Assembly (NCBI RefSeq): GCF_015351245.1
Contig: NZ_JADKSO010000002.1
Location: forward strand, 620,001 to 684,000
DNA: 64,000 nucleotides
Direction: 5' to 3'
From: Rathayibacter sp. VKM Ac-2879
GTDB taxonomy: Bacteria > Actinomycetota > Actinomycetes > Actinomycetales > Microbacteriaceae
In this document: one piece after another, positions 9,100-18,105 of the stretch
Position numbering within the stretch: the stretch's first letter is position 1
Layout of the letters: each line of letters opens with the position of its first letter
Position numbers and translations under genes: made by a program
The notes under the pieces: generated by a model
Told to the model about the DNA's origin: nothing
What the model saw: the letters and a program-made list of their open reading frames with translations, nothing else
Database searches by the model: none

Positions 9100-9729
9100 T
9101 CAGCGAGCCGCGTAGTACTCGACGACGAGCTGGACTTCGCAGGTCACGGGGACCTCTGCACGCTTCGGGCGACGCACGAGCGTCGCCTGGAGCTTGTCGA
9201 TCTCGACCTCGAGGTAGCCCGGGGTCTTGGGGAGCACGTCGACGTGTCCACCGGCGGCCGCGACCTGGAAGGGCTCGGTGCCCTCGGAGCGGGTCTTCAC
9301 GTGGATGACCTGACCGGGCTTGACGCGGAACGAGGGGCGGTCGACCGTCTTGCCGTCGACCATGATGTGGCGGTGCGTGACGAACTGGCGCGCCTGCGCG
9401 GTGGTGCGGGCGAAGCCCGAGCGCAGGACGAGCGCGTCGAGGCGCATCTCGAGGAGCTCGACCAGGTTCTCACCGGTCAGGCCCTGGGTGCGGCGCGCCT
9501 CCTGGAAGGCGATGCGCAGCTGCTTCTCGCGGATGCCGTACTGGGCACGCAGACGCTGCTTCTCACGCAGGCGGACCGCGTAGTCGGAGTCGGCCTTGCG
9601 CTTCGAGCGGCCGTGCTCGCCGGGGGCGTAGGGGCGCTTCTCGAGGTAGCGCGCGGCCTTCGGGGTCAGGGGAATGCCGAGGGCGCGCGAGAGGCGCGTC
9701 TTCGAACGGGTACGGGACGTGGTCGACAC
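9100..9729 (-). CDS. rpsD: 30S ribosomal protein S4
   Basis: S4 binds 16S rRNA early and nucleates 30S body assembly. The 209-residue protein (VSTTSRTRSKTRLSRALGIP...) has the S4 N-terminal region and the S4 RNA-binding domain around residues 98-160 (LRLDALVLRSGFARTTAQAR, HRHIMVDGKTV). The GTG start at 9729 has a GAAGGA ribosome site. Here rpsD stands alone rather than in the alpha operon beside rpoA, as in many Microbacteriaceae. A candidate promoter about 180 bp upstream implies a long 5' leader. A strong hairpin follows the gene. Confidence 0.97.
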   Translation of the reverse strand: MSTTSRTRSKTRLSRALGIPLTPKAARYLEKRPYAPGEHGRSKRKADSDYAVRLREKQRLRAQYGIREKQLRIAFQEARRTQGLTGENLVELLEMRLDALVLRSGFARTTAQARQFVTHRHIMVDGKTVDRPSFRVKPGQVIHVKTRSEGTEPFQVAAAGGHVDVLPKTPGYLEVEIDKLQATLVRRPKRAEVPVTCEVQLVVEYYAAR

Positions 9730-9910
9730 TGTGGTCCTTCCAAGGTCTGAGAGGTTCGGTCGCAGCTCTCGTCCGCCACTCCGGGAGGAGGGCGGGCGCC
9801 GCGGTCGTGTCCGCTCGCGGGTGCGAGGGAAGGGTGACCGCAGTGGCGAACTGCGCGATTCAGAGGGATGCGCTGCGTCACTCGGCTACAGAGCGGTGGG
9901 CAACCTCGTA

Positions 9911-9939
9911 AGACTATCAGGCCACGGGCCCACCGTCAT
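9911..9939 (-). promoter_or_regulatory. candidate rpsD promoter
   Basis: On the minus strand ATGACG (9939-9934) lies 17 bases before TAGTCT (9916-9911), a good sigma70-type match. It overlaps the rarA 3' end. Initiation near 9904 would leave a leader of about 175 nt before the rpsD GTG, long enough for translational feedback. Confidence 0.55.
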
Positions 9940-11351
9940 CCTCGCGATCCGCGGACGATCCGGAGCAGCTTCGCGAGCCGCGCCGAGACGTCGCGCTCGT
10001 TTCCGTGCTCGGTCGGCGAGTAGTAGCGCGCATCGCGCAGCGAGTCGGGCAAGTATTGCTGCTCGAGCACTCCGAGCTCGGCGTCGTGCGGGTAGCGGTA
10101 GCCCTTGCCATGCCCCAGGCGCTTGGCCCCCGGGTAGTGCGCGTCGCGCAGGTGCGCGGGCACGCGGCCCGCCTTTCCCGCGCGCACGTCGGCGATCGCC
10201 GCATCGATCGCCGCGTAGGAGGCGTTGGACTTGGGCGCGGTGGCGAGGTGCACGACCGCTTGCGCCAGGGGGATGCGCCCCTCCGGCATCCCGATGAGCT
10301 GGACCGCATCAGCGGCGGCGATGGCGACGACGAGCGCCTGCGGGTCGGCCATACCGATGTCCTCCGACGCCGAGACGATGATGCGGCGGGCGATGAAGCG
10401 CGGATCCTCGCCCGCCTCGATCATGCGCGCGAGGTAGTGCAGCGCCGCGTCGACGTCCGAACCGCGGATTGACTTGATGAACGCGCTGATGACGTCGTAG
10501 TGCTCGTCGCCGTTGCGGTCGTAGCGCAGGAGCGCGCGGTCCACGGCGCGCGCGACGACCTCGACGGTGACCACGGGAAGCCCGGGCTCGGCGGACTCCT
10601 GCTCCTCGTCGGCCTCCTCGCCGGTGCCCGCGTCGGCGGAGGCACGCGCGACCCGGTCGGCCTCACGCGCCTCCGACCTCGCCGACGTCGCCGCGGCCTC
10701 GAGCGCGGTGAGTGCTCGGCGAGCATCGCCGGACGCGAGCCGCACGATGCTCGCCCGCGCCTCCGCGTCGAGCACGACGGAGTCGCGCAGGCCCCGCTCG
10801 TCATGCAGCGCGCGATCGACGAGCATCCCGAGATCCTCGTCGCCGAGCGGCTCGAGCGTCAGGAGGAGGGAGCGCGAGAGCAGCGGCGCGATGACCGAGA
10901 AGGACGGGTTCTCGGTCGTCGCCGCGATGAGGATGACCCAGCCGTTCTCGACTCCGGGCAGCAGCGCATCTTGCTGCGCCTTCGTGAAACGATGGATCTC
11001 GTCGAGGAACAGCACCGTGGAGGTGCCGTAGAGGTCGCGCGTCGACAGCGCCTCCTCCATCACCTGACGGACGTCTTTGACGCCCGCCGTCACGGCCGAG
11101 AGCTCGACGAAGCGCCGCCCGCTCGAATGGGCGACCGCCTGGGCGAGCGTCGTCTTCCCCGTGCCGGGCGGCCCCCAGAGGATCACCGAGACCGCTCCGC
11201 GCTCGCCCGTCGTGTCGGCCGCGAGGGCCACGAGCGGCGAACCGGGGGTGAGCAGGTGTCGCTGCCCCGCGACCTCCTCGAGGCCGCGCGGGCGCATCCG
11301 GACGGCGAGAGGCGTCGCCCCCGAGCGGAGCCCGGCCTGCTGCATGGTCAT
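9936..11351 (-). CDS. rarA: replication-associated recombination protein A (MgsA/RarA AAA+ ATPase)
   Basis: RarA is a clamp-loader-like AAA+ ATPase acting at stalled forks. I start it at the ATG at 11351 ([20 protein letters not shown]..., 471 residues), since family similarity begins there. The open frame further upstream runs antisense through the cyclophilin gene. Walker A is [13 protein letters not shown] near residue 55, Walker [10 protein letters not shown] near 115, and AATTENPSF near 145 is the sensor 1 region. An acidic/Ala-rich insertion lies around 250-275. The C-terminal tetramerisation domain contains [14 protein letters not shown]. It is transcribed away from the cyclophilin gene and towards rpsD. 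Confidence 0.95.
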   Translation of the reverse strand: MTMQQAGLRSGATPLAVRMRPRGLEEVAGQRHLLTPGSPLVALAADTTGERGAVSVILWGPPGTGKTTLAQAVAHSSGRRFVELSAVTAGVKDVRQVMEEALSTRDLYGTSTVLFLDEIHRFTKAQQDALLPGVENGWVILIAATTENPSFSVIAPLLSRSLLLTLEPLGDEDLGMLVDRALHDERGLRDSVVLDAEARASIVRLASGDARRALTALEAAATSARSEAREADRVARASADAGTGEEADEEQESAEPGLPVVTVEVVARAVDRALLRYDRNGDEHYDVISAFIKSIRGSDVDAALHYLARMIEAGEDPRFIARRIIVSASEDIGMADPQALVVAIAAADAVQLIGMPEGRIPLAQAVVHLATAPKSNASYAAIDAAIADVRAGKAGRVPAHLRDAHYPGAKRLGHGKGYRYPHDAELGVLEQQYLPDSLRDARYYSPTEHGNERDVSARLAKLLRIVRGSRG

Positions 11352-11409
11352 GCGACCAGCGTAACGACGGGGTCCGACACTCCAGGAGGCTGCGGCTGCG
11401 GAGCGGCGT

Positions 11410-11439
11410 TTGTTCCGCCAGGAGCGAGTCTCGTAGGCT
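11410..11439 (+). promoter_or_regulatory. candidate promoter of the cyclophilin gene
   Basis: TTGTTC at 11410-11415 and TAGGCT at 11434-11439 are separated by 18 bases. TAGGCT is a typical actinobacterial -10 (TANNNT). The start site would be near 11446, giving about a 56-nt leader before the GTG at 11502. Confidence 0.45.
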
Positions 11440-11501
11440 TCACGCGGCCTGCGACCGCGGGCCGACGCGCCATGGCGCGAGGCGAGACGGCGGAGGAACA
11501 C

Positions 11502-12290
11502 GTGGCCCAGGGCAAGTCGAATGATCGCGAGGCGCGCACCCGCCTCCGTGCCTACCAGGCCCGCCAGAGTCTGCACCGCTCGCAGGTGAGGCGCCGCGTC
11601 CGCGACAACGTGATCGCGGTCGTCGTCGGAGTGGTCGTCATCACTCTGGCCGTCCTCGCCCAGCTCTTCTACTTCTCGGGCGGGCCGGGCACTCCGGAGG
11701 CGGCACCCACCGCGAGCGACACCGCCTCGCCCACGCCCGCCGCGACCGGCGCCAACACGGGCGACGTCCCCTCGAGCGACACCGCGGAGGGCCGCGACTG
11801 GACGGGCACTCTGACTGTCGGAAGCGACGCGCTCGGCGTCACGCTCGACGGCGCGGCAGCCCCGCAGGCCACCTCTGTCGTCCTCTCGCTCGCGAAGGCC
11901 GGCTTCTACGACGGCCTCGCGTGCCACCGCCTCACGACCCAGGGTCTCTACGTGCTCCAGTGCGGCGACCCCAACGGCGACGGCACCGGCGGCCCCGGCT
12001 ACAGCTACGGTCCCGTCGAGAACGCGCCGGCCGACGGCGTCTACCCCGCGGGGACCATCGCAATGGCACGGCAGTCGGGCAACGGCTACAGCCAGGGCAG
12101 CCAGTTCTTCATCGTCTACCAAGACACGACGCTCCCCGCCGATGCCGCCGGCGGCTACACCGTCGTCGGTCAGGTCACCTCGGGCCTCGACTCGCTGATC
12201 AGCGATGTCGTCTCGAAGGGCACGGCCGACGGTTCAGGAGACGGCGCGCCCGCCGAGCCCGTGAAGATCTCGTCCTTCACGCTGCAGTGA
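11502..12290 (+). CDS. membrane-anchored cyclophilin-type peptidyl-prolyl isomerase
   Basis: This gene encodes a cyclophilin that isomerises X-Pro bonds, probably on the outer face of the membrane. The GTG at 11502 has GGAGG five bases upstream and gives 262 residues. A basic N terminus ([20 protein letters not shown]) precedes a membrane span at about 43-62. A Thr/Ala/Pro-rich linker (about 65-100) leads into the cyclophilin domain, with [13 protein letters not shown] near 165, [19 protein letters not shown] near 192 and a [11 protein letters not shown] block. Some active-site residues differ from CypA ([12 protein letters not shown] in place of HRIIPGFMxQ), so activity may be altered. It is divergent from rarA. 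Confidence 0.92.
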   Translation: MAQGKSNDREARTRLRAYQARQSLHRSQVRRRVRDNVIAVVVGVVVITLAVLAQLFYFSGGPGTPEAAPTASDTASPTPAATGANTGDVPSSDTAEGRDWTGTLTVGSDALGVTLDGAAAPQATSVVLSLAKAGFYDGLACHRLTTQGLYVLQCGDPNGDGTGGPGYSYGPVENAPADGVYPAGTIAMARQSGNGYSQGSQFFIVYQDTTLPADAAGGYTVVGQVTSGLDSLISDVVSKGTADGSGDGAPAEPVKISSFTLQ

Positions 12291-12296
12291 CGATCG

Positions 12297-12330
12297 CCCG
12301 TCACGGCCGCGCTGTCGGGGTCGTGACGGG
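12297..12330 (+). terminator. candidate terminator after the cyclophilin gene
   Basis: CCCGTCACG (12297-12305) and CGTGACGGG (12322-12330) form a perfect 9-bp stem with a 16-base loop, seven bases after the cyclophilin stop. There is no T tract. Confidence 0.55.
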
Positions 12331-12573
12331 AGACAGCCGAGCGACCCCGCGGAGCCGTCGCACCCGAGCCGCCGCTCGGCCGGCACGAACCGCCCGGGCG
12401 GGGAGTGCAATAGGCTGATCGTCACTGCCCGTTCGCGGCCGAGCGCGGTCTTCGGCTCCCGCCGTCGCGCCGAACCGGCCGACGGAACAGCGGGCACCGA
12501 ATGATCGGGGCCGGACGAGGACCGCCCGGCACCGAATAGCACGACATCGAACAGCAAGGTGAGGCTCCGAGCG

Positions 12574-13797
12574 ATGAGTGACCAGCAGCCGTGGGGACGG
12601 GTCGGCGACGACGGGACGGTCTACGTTCGCGTCGGCGACGGGGAGCGCGAGGTCGGCCAGTACCCCGATGCGACTCCCGAAGAGGCGCTCGCCTATTACG
12701 AGCGCAAGTACACCGAGCTCGCCGGGCAGGTCTCACTGCTCGAGCAGCGCGCCCAGCGCGGCGCGCCAGCGGGCGACGTCGCACGCGCCGTCCACTCGCT
12801 TTCGGCCTCGATCGCCGAGGCCCACGCGGTCGGCGATCTGGAGGCACTTCAGTCGCGCATCAGCGCACTGGGCGGCTCGGTCGAGGATCTGACCGAGCAG
12901 CAGGCCGCCGAGAGCAAGGCCGCCCTGGCCGAGGCGCTCGCCTACCGCGAGGCGATCGTGGCCGAGGCCGAGGCGCTCGCCTCCGTCGACCCCGCCAAGA
13001 CGCAGTGGAAGCAGGCGAGCGCGGCAATCGACGAGCTCTTCGCGCGCTGGCAGAACCATCAGCAGCAGGGTCCGCGCCTGCCCAAGAACGAGGCCAATGA
13101 GCTCTGGCGCCGCTTCCGCAGCGCTCGGACGACCATCGAGCAGAACCGCAAGGCGTTCTTCGCCGATCTCGACTCGGCGCACCGCGAGGCCAAGCAGGCC
13201 AAGCAGTCGCTGATCGACCAGGCGGAGGCTCTCGTGGCCAAGGGTGCCGACGCGATCCCCGACTACCGGGCGCTGCTCGATCGCTGGCGGGTCGCAGGAC
13301 GCGCGGGCAAGAGGTTCGACGACGCTCTGTGGGCGAGGTTCAAGGCGGCGGGAGACGCGATCTACGGCGCCAAGGCCGAGATCGTGGCGCAGGAGAGCGT
13401 CGAGTACACCGAGAACCTCGACACAAAGCTCGCCCTCCTGGAGGAGGCGGAGCCGCTGCTCGAGGAGACGGACCGCGAGAAGGCCAAGCGCGTGCTCCTC
13501 TCGATCCAGGAGCGCTGGGATGCGATCGGTCGCGTCCCGCGCGAGCAGGTGCGCACCGTCGAGGACCGCCTCCGCAAGGTCGAGGCGCACGTACGCAAGC
13601 TCGATGAGGAGCACTGGAACCGCAGCAACCCCGAGCGCAAGGCACGCTCAGAGGGCCTGGCGTCGCAGCTCACCGCCGCGATCCAGAAGCTGCAGGACGA
13701 GCTCGATGAGGCGACTGCCCGCGGAGATGCAGCGGCCATCGCGCAGGCCCAGGAGGCGCTCGACGCGCGCAAGGTCTGGCTCGACGCGCTCGGCTGA
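12574..13797 (+). CDS. DUF349 domain protein
   Basis: The product is a 407-residue, mostly helical cytoplasmic protein made of DUF349 repeats: WQNHQQQGPRLPKNEANELW near 150, then DALWARFKAAGDAIY near 250, and IQERWDAIGRVPREQ near 310. DUF349 proteins have no settled function; they often sit beside rel in actinobacteria, as here. The ATG at 12574 is preceded by AAGGTGAGG. The region 12331-12573 holds a possible TAGGCT -10 at 12411-12416 and nothing else I can see. Coiled-coil character is evident in the first 150 residues (QLLEQR/AQRG and E/A-rich stretches). Confidence 0.9.
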   Translation: MSDQQPWGRVGDDGTVYVRVGDGEREVGQYPDATPEEALAYYERKYTELAGQVSLLEQRAQRGAPAGDVARAVHSLSASIAEAHAVGDLEALQSRISALGGSVEDLTEQQAAESKAALAEALAYREAIVAEAEALASVDPAKTQWKQASAAIDELFARWQNHQQQGPRLPKNEANELWRRFRSARTTIEQNRKAFFADLDSAHREAKQAKQSLIDQAEALVAKGADAIPDYRALLDRWRVAGRAGKRFDDALWARFKAAGDAIYGAKAEIVAQESVEYTENLDTKLALLEEAEPLLEETDREKAKRVLLSIQERWDAIGRVPREQVRTVEDRLRKVEAHVRKLDEEHWNRSNPERKARSEGLASQLTAAIQKLQDELDEATARGDAAAIAQAQEALDARKVWLDALG

Positions 13798-13880
13798 GCG
13801 AGCCCCCTCCCCAGGGGCCCACTGTCCACAGATCCACTGAGCACGCCCCGGAGGGGAATCGCGTCGGCCACGATGGCCGC

Positions 13881-14420
13881 ATGACGCGACTCCCCTCCGT
13901 TCTCGTTCCCGGTGACTTCCCCCTGGCTGAGCTCTGCGCCGCTCGTCTCGACGGCGAGCTGATCGCTCTCGACGAGGGCTTCCTCGTCATCGATCTGCCG
14001 CTCGGGCCGGCCGAGCGCCTCTCCTCGTTGCGCGCACTCCTGCCGCCCGGCACCGTCGCCGATCGGCTCACCGCGGCCTGGGTGCACGGGGCTCTTGCCG
14101 TTCCGCCCGCCGTGCACAGTGCCTCGCTCGGCCGGCGGCCCCGGCTGCTCCCGCCCCTCCGCGGGCGGTTGCGCCTGCACGAGGTGCAGCTCGGTGAGGG
14201 CGATGTGGTGTCGCTTGGGGGCGCACTGGTCACGTCGCCCGTGCGCACCCTGATCGACTTGGCACGCACCGCGGACGATGCCCGTCATCTCCGCGCCACG
14301 GCCGAGGCGACCGGGGTCGGCCTCGAGCAGGCGCTCACCCACCTCGCCACGGGCACGCCGATCGCCGGCCGCCGTCAAGCCGAGCAACGCCTCCGTGCGG
14401 CCCTGGCTCCGCCGACCGCC
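13881..14420 (+). CDS. AbiEi-antitoxin-like protein, no in-frame stop at expected end
   Basis: The first 180 residues (MTRLPSVLVPGDFPLAELCA...) resemble small actinobacterial proteins annotated as type IV AbiEi-family antitoxins. These have a winged-helix-like N terminus and a middle segment ending in VTSPVRTLIDLARTADDARH. No AbiEii-like toxin is adjacent, so a toxin-antitoxin role is unsupported. The reading frame does not stop where expected: it runs on through sequence antisense to rel until 16970. The other two frames have stops at 14432 (TGA) and 14440 (TAG), which suggests a frameshift near the 3' end. The end given is simply the last base before rel. A CACGAT -10 six bases before the ATG suggests leaderless expression. 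Confidence 0.6.
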
Positions 14421-16670
14421 TCAGCCCGCGCTGACCCGGTAGACGTCGTAGACGGCGTCAATCCTCCGCACCGCGTTGAGCACGCGGTCGAGGTGGGTGG
14501 TGTCGCCCATCTCGAAGACGAAGCGACTGATCGCCAGGCGGTCGCTCGAGGTCGAGACCGTCGCCGAGAGAATGTTCACGTGATGCTCCGAGAGGACACG
14601 CGTGACGTCGCTCAGCAGACCCGAGCGGTCGAGGGCCTCGACCTGGATCTGCACCAGGAAGATGCTCTTCGACGAGGGCGCCCACTCGACGTCGACGATC
14701 CGCTCGGGTTCCTTGAGCAGATCCTGCACGTTGTGGCAGCTCGCCTGATGCACCGAGACGCCGGCACCGCGGGTGACGAACCCGACGATCTGGTCACCCG
14801 GCACCGGAGTGCAGCACTTGGCGAGCTTCACCAGGATGTCGGGAGCGCCCTTCACGAGGACGCCGGACTCGCTGCTGCGGCTGCGGAGGCGCGGTGCCCG
14901 CGGGAGGGTGACCTCGTTCTCGTCCGACTCAGGATCGCCCTGGATGGAGGAGACGACCTTCTCGAGCACCGACTGCGTCGAGACGTGCCCCTCGCCGACC
15001 GCGGCGTAGAGTGCCTCGACGTCGTTGTACCGCAGCTGGCTCGCCACCTCGGTGAAGGTGTCCTGGCTCATGAGCTTCTGCAGCGGCAAGTTCTGCTTGC
15101 GCATCGCTCGCGCGATCGAGTCTTTGCCCTGCTCGATCGCCTCGTCGCGCCGCTCCTTCGTGAACCACTGACGGATCTTGTTGCGCGCGCGGGGGCTCTG
15201 CACGAAGTTGAGCCAGTCCTGGCTCGGGCCAGAGTCCGGGTTCTTCGAGGTGAAGACCTCGACGACGTCGCCGGTCGTGAGCGTCGACTCGAGCGGAACG
15301 AGGCGCCCGTTGACCTTCGCGCCCATCGTCCGGTGGCCGACCTCGGTGTGCACGGCGTAGGCGAAGTCGACCGGTGTCGCTCCCGTCGGCAAACCGATCA
15401 CACGGCCCTTGGGCGTGAAGACGTAGACCTCCTTGGCGCCGATCTCGAAGCGGAGGGAGTCGAGGAATTCGTTCGGGTCCGTCGTCTCGGACTGCCAGTC
15501 CGAGAGGTGGGCGAGCCAGGCGAGATCGGTGTCGTGGGAACCGGAGGAGGGCACCTTTCCGGTGGCCATCTGCTCCTTGTACTTCCAGTGCGCCGCGATG
15601 CCGAACTCGGCGTGCTGATGCATCTCGTTGGTGCGGATCTGGATCTCGACCGCGCGACCCTTCGGGCCGACGACGGTCGTGTGCAGCGACTGGTAGAGGT
15701 TGAACTTCGGAGTCGCGATGTAGTCCTTGAAGCGGCCGGGCATCGGCGTCCAGCGCGCGTGGATCGAGCCGAGGACGGCGTAACAGTCGCGCACGGAGTT
15801 GACGAGTACGCGGATACCCACCAGGTCGTAGATCTCGTCGAACTCGCGACCGCGGACGACCATCTTCTGGTAGATCGAGTAGTACTGCTTGGGCCGGCCG
15901 ACGACGCGGCCCCGGATCCTACCGACGCGCAGATCCTCGCTGATGAGGTCGATGACGTTCTGGACGAACTCCTCGCGCTGCGGGGTGCGCCGCTTCACCA
16001 GGCTCTCGATCTCGTTGTAGATCTTCGGATAGAGCACCGCGAACGAGAGGTCCTCAAGCTCCCACTTGATCGCCTGGATGCCCAGACGATGCGCCAGGGG
16101 CGCGTAGATCTCGAGGGTCTCGGTGGCCTTCCTCGAGGCGGACTCTGCGGGCACGAATCCCCAGGTGCGAGCGTTGTGAAGCCGGTCGGCGAGCTTGATG
16201 ATGAGGACGCGGATGTCCTTCGACATCGCGACGATCATCTTGCGGACGGTCTCGGCCTGCGCGCTGTCGCCGTACTTGACCTTGTCGAGCTTGGTCACGC
16301 CGTCGACGAGCATGGCGACCTCGTCGCCGAAGTCGGCCCGCAGCTCGTCGAGCTGGTAGTCGGTGTCCTCCACGGTGTCGTGGAGGAGGGCGGCGGCGAT
16401 GGTCTTCGAGCCGATCCCCAGATCGGCGAGGATCTGCGCGACGGCCAGCGGGTGCGTGATGTACGGCTCGCCGCTGCGGCGCTTCTGACCGGCGTGAGCG
16501 CGCTCCGCGACGGAGTACGCCCGCTCGATGAGCGCGATATCGCTCTTGGGGTGATGCATGCGCACGGTGCGCACGAGAGTGTCGACCGCTCCGGAGGGCT
16601 GCGCTCGCGAGAAGATCCGAGGGACCAGCCTGCGCAGGGCGGCGGTCGAGGACGTCGTCGTTTCCGTCAC
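14421..16670 (-). CDS. rel: bifunctional (p)ppGpp synthase/hydrolase Rel
   Basis: Rel makes and degrades the stringent-response alarmone. The 749-residue protein has an intact hydrolase HD domain (ITHPLAVAQIL near 70, HDTVEDT near 95, KLADRLHNART near 165) and a synthetase domain (FKDYIATPKFNLYQSLHTTV near 300, EIQIRTNEMHQHAEFGIAAH near 330). The TGS region follows around 395-460 (VYVFTPKGRVIGLPTGATPV), and a C-terminal ACT domain covers about 670-749 (RSGLLSDVTRVLSEHHVNIL). The motifs indicate both activities. The GTG start at 16670 has GGAG eight bases upstream. It lies downstream of the secDF genes on the same strand and converges with the AbiEi-like gene. Confidence 0.96.
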   Translation of the reverse strand: MTETTTSSTAALRRLVPRIFSRAQPSGAVDTLVRTVRMHHPKSDIALIERAYSVAERAHAGQKRRSGEPYITHPLAVAQILADLGIGSKTIAAALLHDTVEDTDYQLDELRADFGDEVAMLVDGVTKLDKVKYGDSAQAETVRKMIVAMSKDIRVLIIKLADRLHNARTWGFVPAESASRKATETLEIYAPLAHRLGIQAIKWELEDLSFAVLYPKIYNEIESLVKRRTPQREEFVQNVIDLISEDLRVGRIRGRVVGRPKQYYSIYQKMVVRGREFDEIYDLVGIRVLVNSVRDCYAVLGSIHARWTPMPGRFKDYIATPKFNLYQSLHTTVVGPKGRAVEIQIRTNEMHQHAEFGIAAHWKYKEQMATGKVPSSGSHDTDLAWLAHLSDWQSETTDPNEFLDSLRFEIGAKEVYVFTPKGRVIGLPTGATPVDFAYAVHTEVGHRTMGAKVNGRLVPLESTLTTGDVVEVFTSKNPDSGPSQDWLNFVQSPRARNKIRQWFTKERRDEAIEQGKDSIARAMRKQNLPLQKLMSQDTFTEVASQLRYNDVEALYAAVGEGHVSTQSVLEKVVSSIQGDPESDENEVTLPRAPRLRSRSSESGVLVKGAPDILVKLAKCCTPVPGDQIVGFVTRGAGVSVHQASCHNVQDLLKEPERIVDVEWAPSSKSIFLVQIQVEALDRSGLLSDVTRVLSEHHVNILSATVSTSSDRLAISRFVFEMGDTTHLDRVLNAVRRIDAVYDVYRVSAG

Positions 16671-16747
16671 GCGGGCATCTCCATCGCCCCATTATCGCGC
16701 GTGCGGGAGCCCCCGATGACCGTTCCGCCGGAGGCGGACGCGCGGCG

Positions 16748-17089
16748 TCAGTCGATGCGGCCCGGTCGCCCGGCGTCATCGATGGCCGACCCGCCAGCCG
16801 CGACCCACGCGCTCATGCCGCCGGTGACGCTTGCGCTCTCGAAGCCTGCCGCCTCGAGCGCCTGCGCCACCCGTTCGGAGCGCATGCCGAGGTGGCAGAC
16901 CACCAGGATCGACGCATCGGCCGGCAGCTCGTCGAGCCGAGCACCGAGCTGCCCCATCGGGAGGTGGTGAGCCTCCGGCGCGTGGCCGAGGGCCCACTCG
17001 TGCGGCTCACGCACGTCGAGCAGCCAGACCTCGTCGCGCTCGACGAGACCGATGGCCTCCGCGGCCGGGACCTGCGTGACCTCGGTCAC
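16748..17089 (-). CDS. rhodanese-domain sulfurtransferase
   Basis: This is a 113-residue single-domain rhodanese. It starts with the usual AEAIGLVERDEVWLLDVREP segment and has the active loop CHLGMRS near residue 65, where the cysteine would carry the persulfide. The glycine-rich end is VTGGMSAWVAAGG. The physiological sulfur donor and acceptor are not evident. The start overlaps the secF stop by four bases, so it is translationally coupled to the protein-export genes; that coupling may be only genomic convenience. Confidence 0.9.
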   Translation of the reverse strand: MTEVTQVPAAEAIGLVERDEVWLLDVREPHEWALGHAPEAHHLPMGQLGARLDELPADASILVVCHLGMRSERVAQALEAAGFESASVTGGMSAWVAAGGSAIDDAGRPGRID

Positions 17090-18105
17090 GACGCCTCCGA
17101 AGAGCCCGCCGCCGCGGGGGTCATGGCCCGCGCCCGCGCCGACTCGACCCGCTTGTCGCGCTTGGCGATCTCGCTCTCGCGGCTTCGCAGCTGGGCGTAC
17201 AGGGGCGCCGCGACGAAGATCGTCGAGTAGGTGCCCACGATGATGCCGATGAGCAGGGCGAGCGAGATGTCGCGGAGCGTTCCGGCCCCGAGCACGAAGG
17301 CACCGATCACGAGGATCGCCGCCACTGGCAACGCGGCCACCACCGAGGTGTTGATCGAGCGCACGAGCGTCTGGTTCTCGGCCAGGTTCACGGTCTGGGC
17401 GAAGGTGCGGGTGGTGCTGCCCATCGCCTCCGCCGTGTTCTCACGGATCTTGTCGAAGACCACGACCGTGTCGTAGAGCGAGTAGCCGAGAATCGTGAGC
17501 AGGCCGATGACCGCCGCGGGCGACACCTCCGTGCCCGTGATGCCATAGACGCCCGCCACGATCACGAGGTCGTGCAGCAGCGCGACGATGGCGGCGAGCG
17601 ACATCTTCCACGTGCGGAAGTACGCCCACATCGCCAGTGCCGCGAGCACCACGAAGATCACGAGACCGCGAATGGCCTGCTGCGTGACGTCACTCCCCCA
17701 CGCCGCGCCGATGAACGAGGACGTGACCTTGTCGGAGTCGACCCCATACGCCGTCGCAAGCGAGTTGCGGATCGCGGCCGTCTGATCGGTCGAGAGCTGC
17801 CCCGTCTGCACACGGATCGAGTCGTCGCCGACGACGGACACCCGCGGCACGGTCGCGGGATCGACACTCGTCACCGCATCGGTCGCGGTGCCCTGATCGA
17901 GGCTCGACGGAGTCGAGACCGTGAACTCCGATCCGCCCGTGAACTCGATACTGAAGTTGAACCCGCCCCTCGCCACCGTGCCGAGCACCGTGATGAGGAT
18001 CAGCACAAGCGAGATCAGATACCAGGTACGTCGGCGACCGACGAAGTCGATCGAGCGCGCACCGGTGTAGAGGTCGTTTCCGAACTGCGAGAAGCTGGCC
18101 ATCAC
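17086..18105 (-). CDS. secF: protein translocase subunit SecF
   Basis: SecF works with SecD and YajC as a proton-driven accessory to SecYEG export. The 339-residue protein has a first membrane span at about 29-48 and the periplasmic-type P4 region starting FSIEFTGGSEFTV near 51. Five further spans follow from about 135, including ALLHDLVIVAGVYGITG and GLLTILGYSLYDTVVVFDKI, which hold the conserved acidic positions. The GTG at 18105 and the ATG at 18102 are both possible starts; either overlaps the secD stop. Confidence 0.95.
   Translation of the reverse strand: MMASFSQFGNDLYTGARSIDFVGRRRTWYLISLVLILITVLGTVARGGFNFSIEFTGGSEFTVSTPSSLDQGTATDAVTSVDPATVPRVSVVGDDSIRVQTGQLSTDQTAAIRNSLATAYGVDSDKVTSSFIGAAWGSDVTQQAIRGLVIFVVLAALAMWAYFRTWKMSLAAIVALLHDLVIVAGVYGITGTEVSPAAVIGLLTILGYSLYDTVVVFDKIRENTAEAMGSTTRTFAQTVNLAENQTLVRSINTSVVAALPVAAILVIGAFVLGAGTLRDISLALLIGIIVGTYSTIFVAAPLYAQLRSRESEIAKRDKRVESARARAMTPAAAGSSEAS

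Noticed and set aside
10500-11501. N-terminal extension of about 330 residues on the cyclophilin
   Set aside because: It runs antisense through rarA. The GTG at 11502 with GGAGG and the membrane segment right after it is the proper start.
11352-12122. N-terminal extension of RarA
   Set aside because: Antisense to the cyclophilin gene; family similarity starts at the ATG at 11351.
14421-16970. A 1029-residue open frame continuing from the AbiEi-like gene
   Set aside because: It lies entirely antisense to rel, whose motifs are intact; high GC keeps antisense frames open. Only the first 180 residues have family character.
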